NCBI RefSeq assembly: GCF_002953195.1
Contig: NZ_CP026377.1
Location: forward strand, 4,278,001-4,342,000
Direction of reading: 5' to 3'
Source: Mixta gaviniae
GTDB taxonomy: Bacteria > Pseudomonadota > Gammaproteobacteria > Enterobacterales > Enterobacteriaceae
Length of the DNA: 64,000 nt
In this document: positions 18,192 through 27,517 of the stretch, piece after piece
Position numbering within the stretch: the stretch's first letter is position 1
Layout: each line of letters opens with the position of its first letter
Translations under genes and position numbers: made by a program
Notes under the pieces: model-generated
The model's input: the letters and a program-made list of their open reading frames with translations, nothing else
What the model was told of the DNA's origin: nothing
The model's database searches: none

Positions 18192-18971
18192 TTACAGACG
18201 GAACAGACGCCGGCTGTTGGCGTCGGTTTGCTGCGCCAGCCAGGCAGCATCCTCGCCGCGCCACAGCGCTACCTGCTGCAGAATGTGCGGTAAAAAGCAG
18301 GGTTCGTTGCGTCGCGAGGTTGGACGCGGGCGCATATCGCGCGGCAGCAGCCAGGGGGCATCCGTCTCCAGCAGCAAGCGGTCTGCCGGGATCTGCGGCA
18401 GCAGTTCGCGTAGCGTCATGCCGCGCCGTTCGTCGCATACCCAACCGGTGATGCCCACCGACAACCCCATCGCCAGGCACTCCGCCAGCTCCTCCGCCGT
18501 TCCGGTAAAGCAATGCACTACCGCGCCGGGCAGATGCGCGATCCAGGGCTTCAACACCGCGACGAAGCGCTCATGGGCGTCGCGGCAGTGCAGGAACACG
18601 GGCATTTGCAGCTCCGCCGCCAGCGCCAGCTGCGCGTCGAACGCATACTCCTGCTGCTCGTGCGCGGAAAAGTTGCGGTTAAAATCCAGCCCGCATTCGC
18701 CGATGGCGACCACCTGCGGGTATTCCGCCAGGCGGCGCAGCGTCGCGGCGGTATCCGCCGACCATTCGCTGGCATGATGAGGATGAACGCCGGCCGTCGA
18801 CCAGCAAAAATCAGGATGACGCTGCGCCAGGCTCTGCGCCTGTTGGCTCTCCAGAGCGTTGGTGCCGGTAATCAGCATGCCGGTGAGGCCTGCTTCGCGC
18901 GCACGCGTCACAACCTGTTCACGATCTTTCGCAAACTGCGTGCTGGTCAGGTTTACACCGATATCAAACAT
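18192..18971 (-). CDS. tatD: TatD-family metal-dependent DNase
   Basis: Mg2+-dependent 3'-5' exonuclease of the TatD TIM-barrel family, linked to repair of oxidative damage; despite the name it is not needed for Tat export. The product is 259 aa. Metal ligands are visible in [36 protein letters not shown] and ETDAPWL. The ATG at 18971 begins [17 protein letters not shown]. It is the last gene of the tat cluster, separated from tatC by 81 nt with a hairpin. Confidence 0.96.
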   Translation of the reverse strand: MFDIGVNLTSTQFAKDREQVVTRAREAGLTGMLITGTNALESQQAQSLAQRHPDFCWSTAGVHPHHASEWSADTAATLRRLAEYPQVVAIGECGLDFNRNFSAHEQQEYAFDAQLALAAELQMPVFLHCRDAHERFVAVLKPWIAHLPGAVVHCFTGTAEELAECLAMGLSVGITGWVCDERRGMTLRELLPQIPADRLLLETDAPWLLPRDMRPRPTSRRNEPCFLPHILQQVALWRGEDAAWLAQQTDANSRRLFRL

Positions 18972-18990
18972 GGTATGTCCTGAAAATGTT

Positions 18991-19010
18991 AACCGCCCGA
19001 ATGGGCGGTT
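18991..19010 (-). terminator. Hairpin between tatC and tatD
   Basis: Perfect 8-bp stem AACCGCCC/GGGCGGTT with a 4-nt loop in the tatC-tatD gap. There is no long U run after it, so it may act as an mRNA-stabilising or attenuating structure rather than a full terminator. Confidence 0.55.
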
Positions 19011-19052
19011 AGCGATGAATGTTCCCCGCGCTGGCGGGCCCTGCGTGAAACG

Positions 19053-19811
19053 TCAGGCGCCGTTATCTTGCTCTTCTTCGCGATCCTGACGTCCTTTGCC
19101 TACATAGAAGCGCGAACAGAATACGCCAACCTCAAACAGGCAGTACATCGGAATAGCGAGCAAAGTTTGCGAAAAAACATCGGGCGGAGTCAGCAGCATA
19201 CCGACGACAAAAGCGCCGACCAGCATATAAGGGCGCTTCTGACGCAGCATTTCAGGCGTGGTGACGCCGGTCCAGCAGAGCAGCACAATGGCGATCGGCA
19301 CTTCGAACGCCACACCGAAGGCCATGAACAGCGTCATGACGAAGTCGAGATAGCTGGTGATATCGGTCGCCATGGTGACGCCCTGCGGCGCAGTTTTGGC
19401 GAAAAAGCCAAACGCCATCGGGAACACCACGAAATAGGCGAATGCCACGCCGATATAGAACAGCATGGTGCTGGAGAACAGCAGCGGCATAACCAGACGT
19501 CGCTCATGGCGATACAGCGCCGGCGCGATAAAGGCCCAGATCTGGTAAAGGATGACCGGCACCGCCAGAAAGACGGAGACGATAATGGTGAGCTTAATCG
19601 GCGTCAGAAACGGCGAAGCCACATCGGTGGCGATCATACTGGCGCCTGCCGGCATCTGCTTAATCAGCGGCTCAGATACCAGCTGGTAGATATCGTTTGA
19701 GAAATAAACCAGCGCAAGAAAGATAGCCAGCACGGCGATGATGCAGTTAAGCAGCCGTTTACGTAGCTCGATCAGGTGGCTGATAAGCGGTTGGGTATCT
19801 TCAACGGCCAT
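19053..19811 (-). CDS. tatC: Sec-independent translocase subunit TatC
   Basis: Inner-membrane Tat subunit that binds the twin-arginine signal peptide. The product is 252 aa with six predicted membrane spans; [12 protein letters not shown] and [12 protein letters not shown] are conserved family blocks, and the N-terminal [10 protein letters not shown] contains the substrate-binding Glu. ATG 19811 ([13 protein letters not shown]) is preferred because it matches the E. coli N-terminus; an ATG 9 nt upstream is an alternative. It overlaps the end of tatB by 11 nt. Confidence 0.96.
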   Translation of the reverse strand: MAVEDTQPLISHLIELRKRLLNCIIAVLAIFLALVYFSNDIYQLVSEPLIKQMPAGASMIATDVASPFLTPIKLTIIVSVFLAVPVILYQIWAFIAPALYRHERRLVMPLLFSSTMLFYIGVAFAYFVVFPMAFGFFAKTAPQGVTMATDITSYLDFVMTLFMAFGVAFEVPIAIVLLCWTGVTTPEMLRQKRPYMLVGAFVVGMLLTPPDVFSQTLLAIPMYCLFEVGVFCSRFYVGKGRQDREEEQDNGA

Positions 19812-20484
19812 GTTCGTCATTCATCGTTGGTTGAGAAAAAGAGGCGGGCTTTTCAGCGGCGGCCGGCGCGGCGGCGGCCTGACCAGCAGGCGCGGCGGGC
19901 ATCGCACTTTCCGCTTTCGCGGCCGGTTCTACAGGCTTATGCGCCGGCTTGTCGATGGACTGCGCTTGCGGCGCGACGTCATTCATCGGCTTCTGCGCCG
20001 GGGCGCTGGCCTGATGCGCCTCGGCGGAAACCGGCGCGGCGTTCGTGTCCGTCGCGACGGCCTGCGGCTGCTGCGTCGGCGCGCTGGCCTGATGGTCGGC
20101 GCTGCCGGGTGTGACGCCGGTATGCTCGTCCTGCGGCTTGATCAGCGGATTATGAATGGTGTGCGCTTCGTCATCAGCCTGCTCATTTTCGCCCAGATAG
20201 GAACGACGCATCGAGTCCGCGGTTTTACGCAGCTCCTCCATCGATTCCTTCAGCTCCGGCGACAGTGAGTTCTTGCTGGCCTGCTCGACCTTCTTCAGGC
20301 TGTCCTGCAGTTCCTGCAGTTTTAACTCCTGCGCCAGCTCATTCTGGACGTTGGCCGCCAGCGATCGCATTGCGCGGATCCAGCCGACGACGGTTTTCAC
20401 CGCTATCGGCAAACGCTGCGGACCCAGCACCACCAGCCCGATGACAAACACCAAAACCAGTTCGCTAAAACCTATGTCGAACAC
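19801..20484 (-). CDS. tatB: Sec-independent translocase subunit TatB
   Basis: Receptor partner of TatC in the twin-arginine export pathway. One N-terminal membrane helix starts [26 protein letters not shown], followed by an amphipathic helix. At 227 aa it is longer than E. coli TatB (171 aa, from memory). The extra length is a Pro/Ala/Gln/Lys-rich tail from about residue 100 on, with repeated QASAP blocks and alternating AAK/AAP tracts, probably disordered. It follows tatA by 3 nt and overlaps tatC. Confidence 0.96.
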   Translation of the reverse strand: MFDIGFSELVLVFVIGLVVLGPQRLPIAVKTVVGWIRAMRSLAANVQNELAQELKLQELQDSLKKVEQASKNSLSPELKESMEELRKTADSMRRSYLGENEQADDEAHTIHNPLIKPQDEHTGVTPGSADHQASAPTQQPQAVATDTNAAPVSAEAHQASAPAQKPMNDVAPQAQSIDKPAHKPVEPAAKAESAMPAAPAGQAAAAPAAAEKPASFSQPTMNDEHGR

Positions 20485-20487
20485 GTT

Positions 20488-20739
20488 TTATACCTGCTCT
20501 TTATCTTTTTTGGCCTCTTCTTTATTTGTCGTGGTCGCCTGCTTATCCGCCAGCGGCCGCGTATCAAATTCAGCATCCTGCGATTTGTGCGTCTCTTTGT
20601 CGTCATCGCCCATCGCTTTTTTAAAGCCCTTGATCGACGAACCTAAATCGGAGCCGAGGTTACGCAGTTTGTTGGTACCGAAAAGAAGAACCACGATCAC
20701 GGCAATGATGAGTAACTGCCAAATACTGATACCGCCCAT
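20488..20739 (-). CDS. tatA: Sec-independent translocase subunit TatA
   Basis: Pore-forming or membrane-weakening subunit of the Tat translocase. The product is 83 aa: a short transmembrane helix ([16 protein letters not shown], about 6-21), a hinge at [10 protein letters not shown], an amphipathic helix (about 23-44) and a charged tail. It is the first of tatABC; 128 nt separate it from ubiB. Confidence 0.97.
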   Translation of the reverse strand: MGGISIWQLLIIAVIVVLLFGTNKLRNLGSDLGSSIKGFKKAMGDDDKETHKSQDAEFDTRPLADKQATTTNKEEAKKDKEQV

Positions 20740-20867
20740 GAGAATGCCTCTGATAAAAAGAAGTGTGAAAAACGAGTGGAGAGGCAGTATACCTCAGCTT
20801 ATGGGCCAGTGACGATGCGTAAGCCCGTCGCCCTGGCCCATCAGCGCGATTTTACCTTTCCTGACAA

Positions 20868-22505
20868 TCAGCGCGCGCGCCGCCAGCCGACCAGCCAGGC
20901 ACAAAAGCCGGCGACGATCATGATCGTCGGCGTCGCTTCCAGGTCCGGACGGGTGATCAGCAGCGCCGTACCGCTTAGCAGCAGCGCGGCGCCGATGCCA
21001 AACAGATAACGCGACTGGTGCTGCCGTTCACGCTGCTCGCTCAGTTCATTCGCCAGGCGATCGACGCTAAGCTGCAGGCGCTTATGCTGACGCATGCTGT
21101 CATAGAAGAGATCCGGCAGCTCTGGCAGGCGCTCGGCCCAGAACGGCGCTTTCTCTTTCACCGAACGGATAATTGCCGGAATGCCCACCTGATCTTTAAT
21201 CCACTCTTCAAGAAACGGCTTCGCGGTTTTCCACAGATCGAGCTGCGGATAGAGCTGGCGCCCTACCCCTTCGATATAGAGCAGCGTTTTCTGCAACAGC
21301 ACCAGCTGCGGCTGCACTTCCATATTGAAGCGGCGCGCGGTGTTGAACAGGTTCAGCAGCACATGACCAAAGGAGATTTCCGCCAGCGGTTTTTCAAAAA
21401 TTGGCTCGCAGACGGTGCGAATGGCGAATTCGAAATCTTCCACGTTGGTGTCGGCCGGCACCCAGCCGGAATCGACGTGCAGCTCGGCCACTTTGCGGTA
21501 GTCGCGGTTGAAGAAGGCGATAAAGTTTTCCGCCAGATAGCGCTTATCTGCCTTGTTCAGCGAGCCGACGATGCCGCAGTCGATGCCGATATAGCGCGGA
21601 TCGTGCGGATGTTCGTAGCTGACGAAGATGTTGCCAGGGTGCATATCGGCATGGAAGAAGCTGTCGCGGAAAACCTGGGTGAAGAAGACCTGCACGCCGC
21701 GCTCCGCCAGCAGACGCATATTGACGCCATGCTGCTTCAGCGCCACCACATCGTTGATAGGAATGCCGTAAATGCGCTCCATCACCAGCATCCCTTCGCT
21801 GCAGTAGTCGGAATAGACTTCCGGCACGTAGAGCATATTGCTGTTTTCAAAGTTGCGGCGCAGCTGAATAGCGTTTGCCGCTTCGCGCAGCAGGTTCAGC
21901 TCATCAATCAGGGTTTTTTCATAGTCCGCTACCACTTCAACCGGACGCAGGCGACGGCTGGCCGGCATCAGGCGCGGCAGCCAGCGGGCCAGGCGATAGA
22001 TCAGGCGCATATCCGCCTTGATCACCGGCAAAATATCGGGACGAATAACTTTGATCACCACCGCTTTGCCGTTCTCTTTCAGCGTCGCGGTATGCACCTG
22101 CGCAATGGAAGCAGACGCCAGCGGCGTGATGTCGAAATCATCGAACCAGGATTCAACCGGGCCGCCGAGCGATTTTTCAATCTGCTCTTTGGCGCGCGCG
22201 CCGTCGAAAGGCGCGACGCGATCCTGCAGGATCGCCAGCTGATCGGCGATCTGTGGCGGAAAGAGATCGCGGCGGGTAGACATCATCTGCCCGAACTTGA
22301 TCCATACTGGCCCCAGCTCTTCCAGCGCCATGCGCAGACGCACGCCCAGCTCCAGATCTTTATGACGATTGGGCAGCCAGAAAACGCCGCGGCGCCAGAG
22401 ACGCAGCGGCAGCGTAATACGCAGGCGCGGGATCAACTCATCCAGGCCGTAGCTGAGGAAAACTTTGATGATGAAATAGAGGCGGCGAATTTCTCCGGGC
22501 GTCAT
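20868..22505 (-). CDS. ubiB: UbiB atypical kinase-like ATPase
   Basis: Membrane-associated ABC1/ADCK/UbiB-family ATPase required for ubiquinone synthesis, thought to deliver or extract lipid intermediates for the soluble Ubi complex. The product is 545 aa. The UbiB-specific KxGQ motif ([16 protein letters not shown]) is near residues 68-83. The A-rich loop replacing the P-loop ([11 protein letters not shown]) and the HADMHPGNI catalytic loop follow. Two C-terminal transmembrane helices end the protein. It overlaps ubiJ as ATGA. Confidence 0.97.
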   Translation of the reverse strand: MTPGEIRRLYFIIKVFLSYGLDELIPRLRITLPLRLWRRGVFWLPNRHKDLELGVRLRMALEELGPVWIKFGQMMSTRRDLFPPQIADQLAILQDRVAPFDGARAKEQIEKSLGGPVESWFDDFDITPLASASIAQVHTATLKENGKAVVIKVIRPDILPVIKADMRLIYRLARWLPRLMPASRRLRPVEVVADYEKTLIDELNLLREAANAIQLRRNFENSNMLYVPEVYSDYCSEGMLVMERIYGIPINDVVALKQHGVNMRLLAERGVQVFFTQVFRDSFFHADMHPGNIFVSYEHPHDPRYIGIDCGIVGSLNKADKRYLAENFIAFFNRDYRKVAELHVDSGWVPADTNVEDFEFAIRTVCEPIFEKPLAEISFGHVLLNLFNTARRFNMEVQPQLVLLQKTLLYIEGVGRQLYPQLDLWKTAKPFLEEWIKDQVGIPAIIRSVKEKAPFWAERLPELPDLFYDSMRQHKRLQLSVDRLANELSEQRERQHQSRYLFGIGAALLLSGTALLITRPDLEATPTIMIVAGFCAWLVGWRRAR

Positions 22506-23107
22506 TTCGCCTCCAGCTGTTGCAGTCGTTGTTCAAGTTGACCGGCCTGGCGCTCCAGCGCCTCGACCTCTTCGCCATACCAGGCCATCTCCAGCGAACC
22601 CGGCGCCACGCGCCACTCTTCGGTGAGGGTTTCCGTCAGATAGCGCTGCTTGCGCTGGATATCGCCGCGCAGCAGCTGAAAGCCGCGGCGGGCGACATTG
22701 CTGATCCCCTGCGCGACAATGTCGCCAGTCCAGGGGGCAAGATATTCAGCCGGGTCGAGTTCCGCCATATCCACCAGCGCGGAAAACTGCTGAACCACCT
22801 GCAGATCGCCTTTCACCTCCAGCTCGCCGCTGCGGATCATGCCGGTCAGCTGTTGGCGGTCGCGCAATTTCGGCAGCAGCGAAAGACGGGTTTTCACCGT
22901 ACAGTCGCAGCGATCTTGCCAGTCGCCCAGCACATCGACCTGTAGCTCGCTGAACACCAGCGTAATGGGCTGCGCCAGCTCAGCTAACCGAAGCTGCAGT
23001 ACACGGCCATTCAGGCGCTGGCGGGCCGCTTTCAGCCCGCGATCGCGATAAAGAATTCGATTCAGTGCGGTCTCCAGACCGGCGGTTAACAGCGGGGTTA
23101 ACGTCAT
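22502..23107 (-). CDS. ubiJ: Ubiquinone accessory factor UbiJ
   Basis: SCP2-domain lipid-binding protein of the soluble Ubi complex, formerly YigP, 201 aa. The SCP2 fold (about 15-110) is followed by a C-terminal coiled coil rich in Glu/Leu/Gln (about 165-201). It lies between ubiE and ubiB as in E. coli, where the 3' part of this locus also carries an sRNA (EsrE); I cannot confirm an RNA here. Confidence 0.95.
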   Translation of the reverse strand: MTLTPLLTAGLETALNRILYRDRGLKAARQRLNGRVLQLRLAELAQPITLVFSELQVDVLGDWQDRCDCTVKTRLSLLPKLRDRQQLTGMIRSGELEVKGDLQVVQQFSALVDMAELDPAEYLAPWTGDIVAQGISNVARRGFQLLRGDIQRKQRYLTETLTEEWRVAPGSLEMAWYGEEVEALERQAGQLEQRLQQLEAK

Positions 23108-23119
23108 TCGCTTTCCTGC

Positions 23120-23875
23120 TTAAAACTTGAACCCGCGGTGCAGAGCGACAATCCCGCCCGTCAGGTTATGATACGTTGTGTTTTCGAAACCGGCATCCAT
23201 CATCATCGACTTCAGCGTCTCTTGATCGGGATGCATGCGGATCGATTCCGCCAGATAACGGTAGCTTTCGGCATCTTTCGCCACCAGCTCGCCGATACGC
23301 GGCAGCACATGGAATGAATAAGCGTCGTACACTTTGCTCAGAGGTTCCAGTACCGGTTTAGAAAACTCCAGCACCAGAAGACGTCCGCCCGGCTTCAGCA
23401 CGCGGAACATGGAGGCCAACGCCTTCTCTTTTTCCGTGACGTTGCGCAGGCCGAACGAGATGGTGATACAGTCGAAATAGTTGTCCGGGAAAGGCAAGGC
23501 TTCGGCATTCGCCTGCACATAACTGACGTTGCCGATCACGCCGCTGTTGCGCAGCTTTTCGCGGCCCATCTGCAGCATGGAACTATTGATATCCGCCAGC
23601 ACTACCTGTCCGCTCTCACCGACCAGGCGGGAAAATTTCGCCGTCAGGTCGCCGGTGCCGCCGGCCAGATCCAGCACGCGCTGTCCGCGGCGCACGCCGC
23701 TGCAGTCGATGGTAAAACGTTTCCAGATACGATGGATCCCCATCGACATCAAATCGTTCATCAGGTCATATTTCGCGGCCACGGAGTGAAAGACTCCCGC
23801 TACCATGTCCGCTTTTTCGTCTTTTGCTACGGTACGAAAACCGAAATGTGTCGTTTCCCTGGATTCATCTGCCAT
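23120..23875 (-). CDS. ubiE: Ubiquinone/menaquinone C-methyltransferase
   Basis: SAM-dependent methyltransferase acting on demethylmenaquinol and 2-polyprenyl-6-methoxy-benzoquinol. The product is 251 aa, as in E. coli. SAM motif I is [15 protein letters not shown] (about 66-80), and post-I/II and III follow with [20 protein letters not shown] and FGLRNV. ATG 23875 ([16 protein letters not shown]) is chosen by homology, with AGGTGAAG upstream. Confidence 0.97.
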   Translation of the reverse strand: MADESRETTHFGFRTVAKDEKADMVAGVFHSVAAKYDLMNDLMSMGIHRIWKRFTIDCSGVRRGQRVLDLAGGTGDLTAKFSRLVGESGQVVLADINSSMLQMGREKLRNSGVIGNVSYVQANAEALPFPDNYFDCITISFGLRNVTEKEKALASMFRVLKPGGRLLVLEFSKPVLEPLSKVYDAYSFHVLPRIGELVAKDAESYRYLAESIRMHPDQETLKSMMMDAGFENTTYHNLTGGIVALHRGFKF

Positions 23876-23950
23876 GTGCTTCACCTGCTCCACAATCAAA
23901 TATCTTTGCAGTGTAACAGAGTCCCCGTAGTCAGGCACGTTAGCCCGGCG

Positions 23951-25498
23951 TTATTCATTGATCCGCCGAACGCTGTCATGCCAGGCCGCGGCGCCCTGCT
24001 CCGACGCGCTTTCCGTCGCGTCCGGGCTCTCATTCTCGTCATCCGGCAGGGCGCTTTCCGGCAGCGCCTGCTCCACCAGCCGGGGGTTGATGCCGCGCTT
24101 TATTTCCACGCCTAAATGACGAAAGCTTTCGCTCTGGGCGATCAGGTTGCCGCGCCCTTCCGACAGTTTTTTCATCGCCTGTCGGTAGCTCTCCTGCGCC
24201 CGATCGAGATTCTGTCCCATGCCGGTCATATCGTCGACAAACAGCCGCATTTTGTCATACAGCCGGGCGGCGCGATCGGCGATGCGCTGGGCGTTGCGGC
24301 TCTGATGTTCATAACGCCAGAGGTTATTGATGGTGCGCAGTGCCACCAGCAGCGTGGTCGGGCTGACCAGCATGATATTGTGCTTCAGCGCCTCGCTGAT
24401 CAGCTCCGGCTGACGATCGATAGCCAGCAGAAACGCCGGCTCTATCGGGATAAACATCAACACATAATCGAGCGATCGTAAACCGGGCAATTGTTGATAA
24501 TCTTTACGGCTTAACAGACGGATATGGCCGCGAATTGCCGTGATATGTTCATCTATCGCCTGATCGCGCGTCACCTTCTCCTCTGCGTTGAAGTAACGCT
24601 CATAGGCGACCAACGTCATTTTGGCGTCGATAACCACATCCTTGCCCTGCGGCAGGCGCACAATCACATCTGGCTGCATGCGGCTTTGCGCATCAACCTG
24701 AATATTGACCTGGGTTTCGTACTCATGCCCTTCCCGCAGGCCGGAAGCTTCCAGTACGCGGGTCAGCACCACTTCCCCCCAGTTGCCCTGGGTTTTATTG
24801 TCGCCCTTCAACGCGCGGGTAAGGTTAATCGCTTCCTGTGCCATCTGCGCATTAAGCTGTTGCAGGTTGCGGATTTCATGCGCCAGCGTATGACGCTCGC
24901 GCGCCTCCTGGCCAAAGCTCTCCTGCACCTGACGCCGGAAGCCGTCGAGCTGCTCGCGCAGCGGCGCGATCAGGCCGTTCAGGCTCTGCCGGTTCTGCTC
25001 ATCAACGCGGCGGCCGCTCTGTTCAAAGATGCGATTGGCGAGGTTTTCAAACTGGGCGCTGAGGCGCTGCTCGCTGTTGGTCAACAGACGCTGCTTCTCT
25101 TCGGCGGCAAGACGGGTTTCTTCAAGACGAATGGTGACTTCGCGCAGCTCCGCTTCCTGGGCGCTGTTGACCTCCAGCTGATTGCGCAGCTCGCGGCTCA
25201 GCTGGTCGCATTCATTGCGCCAGTAGTCGAAATGCTGCAGTTTCTCCTGGGCGGCGGTAAGTGCGCCGTGCAGCTGGCGCAGCTCTTTTTCGCGCTGCTG
25301 TAGCTGTAGCTGCTCGCTCTGGCACTGCTGTCGCAGCTGCGCTTCCTGCTGCTGCGCCTGCGCCAACGCCTGCTCCAGCAGGCGGCGCTCGGTCTCCTGC
25401 GCGGCCTGCTGCTGCAGCGCGCGGAAATGCGCGAACAGCCAGCCCGCCAGCCCGCCGGCCAGCGCAAAACTGACGCCGACAATCAGTTGATTATCCAC
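23951..25498 (-). CDS. rmuC: DNA recombination protein RmuC
   Basis: Putative nuclease-like protein that limits recombination at inverted repeats, 515 aa with the chosen start. An N-terminal membrane segment (about 5-20) is followed by a long Gln/Glu-rich coiled coil (about 25-190) and the RmuC domain with GNWGEVVL, PDVIVRLPQGKDVVIDAKMTL and VLMFIPIEPAF. I start it at GTG 25498 (VDNQLIVGVSFALAGG), preceded by AAGAGG, because the upstream extension has no homology and no membrane helix. A more upstream start cannot be excluded. Confidence 0.93.
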   Translation of the reverse strand: MDNQLIVGVSFALAGGLAGWLFAHFRALQQQAAQETERRLLEQALAQAQQQEAQLRQQCQSEQLQLQQREKELRQLHGALTAAQEKLQHFDYWRNECDQLSRELRNQLEVNSAQEAELREVTIRLEETRLAAEEKQRLLTNSEQRLSAQFENLANRIFEQSGRRVDEQNRQSLNGLIAPLREQLDGFRRQVQESFGQEARERHTLAHEIRNLQQLNAQMAQEAINLTRALKGDNKTQGNWGEVVLTRVLEASGLREGHEYETQVNIQVDAQSRMQPDVIVRLPQGKDVVIDAKMTLVAYERYFNAEEKVTRDQAIDEHITAIRGHIRLLSRKDYQQLPGLRSLDYVLMFIPIEPAFLLAIDRQPELISEALKHNIMLVSPTTLLVALRTINNLWRYEHQSRNAQRIADRAARLYDKMRLFVDDMTGMGQNLDRAQESYRQAMKKLSEGRGNLIAQSESFRHLGVEIKRGINPRLVEQALPESALPDDENESPDATESASEQGAAAWHDSVRRINE

Positions 25499-25562
25499 CG
25501 CACCCTCTTCTTCCCGCTGCAAACAGAGCAAAGGTAGAGGCGCGCTGTAGGAATGTCCACAC

Positions 25563-25591
25563 AAAAAAATGGGCCGACGCGCTGTCGACCC
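25563..25591 (-). terminator. udp terminator
   Basis: Minus-strand stem GGGTCGAC/GTCGGCCC (one G-U pair) with a 5-nt loop followed by AUUUUUUU, 7 nt past the udp stop. Confidence 0.9.
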
Positions 25592-25598
25592 TGAACGG

Positions 25599-26363
25599 TT
25601 ACGCCAGCAGGCGGCGCGCCGCGTCAACCACGATGGCGACCGCATTGCTTTCGGTCTGCTTCATGGTCGCGGCGTCCGGGATCTCTTTCTGCGTGCGGTT
25701 CACGATCACGCCCGCCACCATGCCGGCACGCAGGCCCTGGCTGGCGCACATGGTCAGCAGCGTGGCAGATTCCATTTCATAGTTCAGCACGCCCATCTGT
25801 TGCCACTCTTTCATCGAGCCCTGGAAGCGGCTGACGACACGGCCGGAATAGGTGTCGTAACGCTCCTGCCCCGGATAGAAGGTATCGGAAGAGGCGGTTA
25901 CGCCGATATGCGGTTCAGTGCCGGCAGCTTTCGCCGCTTCTACCAGTGCGGTAGTACAGGCGAAATCGGCGACGGCGGGAAACTCCATCGGCGCGAAATG
26001 CAGGCTGGCGCCGTCCAGGCGAACCGCCGCGGTGGTCACCAGCACATCGCCGACCTTAATATCGGGCTGAATGGCGCCGGTGGTGCCGACGCGCAAAAAG
26101 GTGCGAATGCCCAGCTGCGCCAGCTCTTCCACGGCGATTGAGGTAGAAGGGCCGCCAATGCCGGTAGAGCAGACGATCACCGCTTTGCCGTCCAGCTCGG
26201 CGCGCCAGCTGGTGAATTCGCGGTGCGAAGCGAGCGGCTGCGCATTATCCATCAGCGCGGCGATCTTTTTTACGCGCTCAGGATCGCCCGGCACGATAGC
26301 CAGCGTGGCGCCCTGCAGGTCCGCTTTGGTAAGTCCTAAATGAAACACATCTGACTGGGCCAT
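25599..26363 (-). CDS. udp: Uridine phosphorylase
   Basis: Hexameric enzyme of pyrimidine salvage converting uridine and phosphate to uracil and ribose-1-phosphate. The product is 254 aa. The N-terminal [23 protein letters not shown] carries the phosphate-binding region, and the NP-1 family motif [10 protein letters not shown] and ESATLLTMC follow. Two CRP-type sites lie upstream, matching the known cAMP-CRP/CytR control of udp. It is divergent from ysgA. Confidence 0.97.
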   Translation of the reverse strand: MAQSDVFHLGLTKADLQGATLAIVPGDPERVKKIAALMDNAQPLASHREFTSWRAELDGKAVIVCSTGIGGPSTSIAVEELAQLGIRTFLRVGTTGAIQPDIKVGDVLVTTAAVRLDGASLHFAPMEFPAVADFACTTALVEAAKAAGTEPHIGVTASSDTFYPGQERYDTYSGRVVSRFQGSMKEWQQMGVLNYEMESATLLTMCASQGLRAGMVAGVIVNRTQKEIPDAATMKQTESNAVAIVVDAARRLLA

Positions 26364-26422
26364 ACTTCCTCCTGAGAAAATCGGTTAATCGCGCTACTTT
26401 ACGGGATGCCCCGCGAAAAATA

Positions 26423-26438
26423 TGTGAGATAAATCACC
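26423..26438 (-). promoter_or_regulatory. CRP site 1 of udp
   Basis: TGTGA-GATAAA-TCACC, one mismatch to the CRP core TGTGA-N6-TCACA, about 60 nt upstream of the udp ATG. Confidence 0.78.
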
Positions 26439-26474
26439 GGCAAAAATGAAAGTTACATTTTCTTGAGAAAACAA

Positions 26475-26490
26475 TGTGATAAAAATCACA
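26475..26490 (-). promoter_or_regulatory. CRP site 2 of udp
   Basis: TGTGA-TAAAAA-TCACA, a perfect CRP core. It is 52 bp from site 1 (five helical turns), the tandem layout that in E. coli lets CytR bind between two CRP dimers. Confidence 0.85.
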
Positions 26491-26640
26491 TTAAAACCTT
26501 ATCCGTCACCCCTTTGCTACAACTTGCTGTGTCTGTTTATCCGGCAGAATGTTAAAGAGATGTGAGATATGCAGACCGGAGAGCCTTGCTGATTTTGGCT
26601 ATAGTTACCGGATTGCGCTAATAGCAGCACGGAGAGAACA

Positions 26641-27477
26641 ATGAAAACCGAAGACAATTTGGCTCAGAAAGAGCGTAATCGCGGGTTCGCTCCTGCGGCG
26701 GCGCCCACAGCTTCCACCACCATCCTTACCGATAACGACGCCATTCAGGGCGGCGAGACCACCATCAACACGCAGGGCGAGAATATGCCCGCCTGGTATG
26801 CCCGGCCGAAAGAGGCGAACGGACCGCTGCCGGTAGTGCTGGTGGTACAGGAGATTTTTGGCGTCCATGAGCATATTCGCGATATCTGTCGCCGTCTTGC
26901 CGCCGAAGGTTACCTGGCGGTGGCGCCGGAACTCTATTTCCGTCAGGGCGATCCCGGCGAATACAGCGATATCAAACAGTTGCTGGAAGAGCTGGTCAGC
27001 CAGGTGCCTGACGCGCAGGTGCTGGCGGATCTTGATCACGTCGCCAACTGGGCGGCGCGTCACGGCGGTGATATGCGCAATATGGCGATTACCGGCTTCT
27101 GCTGGGGCGGGCGCATTGTCTGGCTCTACGCGGCGCACAATCCGCAGCTGAAGGCGGGCGTCGCCTGGTATGGCCGTCTGGTGGGCGAAAAAAGCATGAA
27201 GCAGTCAAAGCATCCGGTTGATATCGCCGTCGATTTGAATGCGCCGGTACTGGGGCTGTATGGCGCGAAAGATGAAGGCATTCCGCTGGAGAGCATTGAA
27301 ACCATGCGTCAGGCGCTGAATGCAGCCAACGCTACGGCGGAGATCATTGTTTACCCCGACGCGGGGCACGCGTTTAATGCGGATTACCGTCCCAGCTATC
27401 ACGAAGAATCGGCAAAAGATGGCTGGCAGCGCATGCTGGCGTGGTTCCATCAGTACGGCGTGAAACCGAATCGCTAA
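26641..27477 (+). CDS. ysgA: Dienelactone hydrolase family protein YsgA
   Basis: Alpha/beta hydrolase of the dienelactone hydrolase family, 278 aa, substrate not established. The nucleophile is Cys in ITGFCWGGRI, with Asp in LYGAKDEG and His in DAGHAFNADY completing the triad. It is close to E. coli YsgA (DlhH) apart from a longer, low-complexity first 40 residues. The ATG at 26641 follows ACGGAGAGAACA. It sits between udp and metE as in E. coli. Confidence 0.95.
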   Translation: MKTEDNLAQKERNRGFAPAAAPTASTTILTDNDAIQGGETTINTQGENMPAWYARPKEANGPLPVVLVVQEIFGVHEHIRDICRRLAAEGYLAVAPELYFRQGDPGEYSDIKQLLEELVSQVPDAQVLADLDHVANWAARHGGDMRNMAITGFCWGGRIVWLYAAHNPQLKAGVAWYGRLVGEKSMKQSKHPVDIAVDLNAPVLGLYGAKDEGIPLESIETMRQALNAANATAEIIVYPDAGHAFNADYRPSYHEESAKDGWQRMLAWFHQYGVKPNR

Positions 27478-27478
27478 C

Positions 27479-27503
27479 AAAAAAGGGGCGCAACGCGCCC
27501 CTT
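27479..27503 (-). terminator. metE/ysgA convergent terminator
   Basis: GGGGCG/CGCCCC stem with a 5-nt loop. On the minus strand it is followed by six Us, so it ends metE transcription; on the plus side the tail is TTCTCC, weaker. Confidence 0.88.
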
Positions 27504-27517
27504 CTCCTCCTGCCTGC

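Noticed and set aside
21018..22541. 507-codon plus-strand frame opposite ubiB
   Set aside because: Antisense shadow of the conserved ubiB; no homology or start signal.
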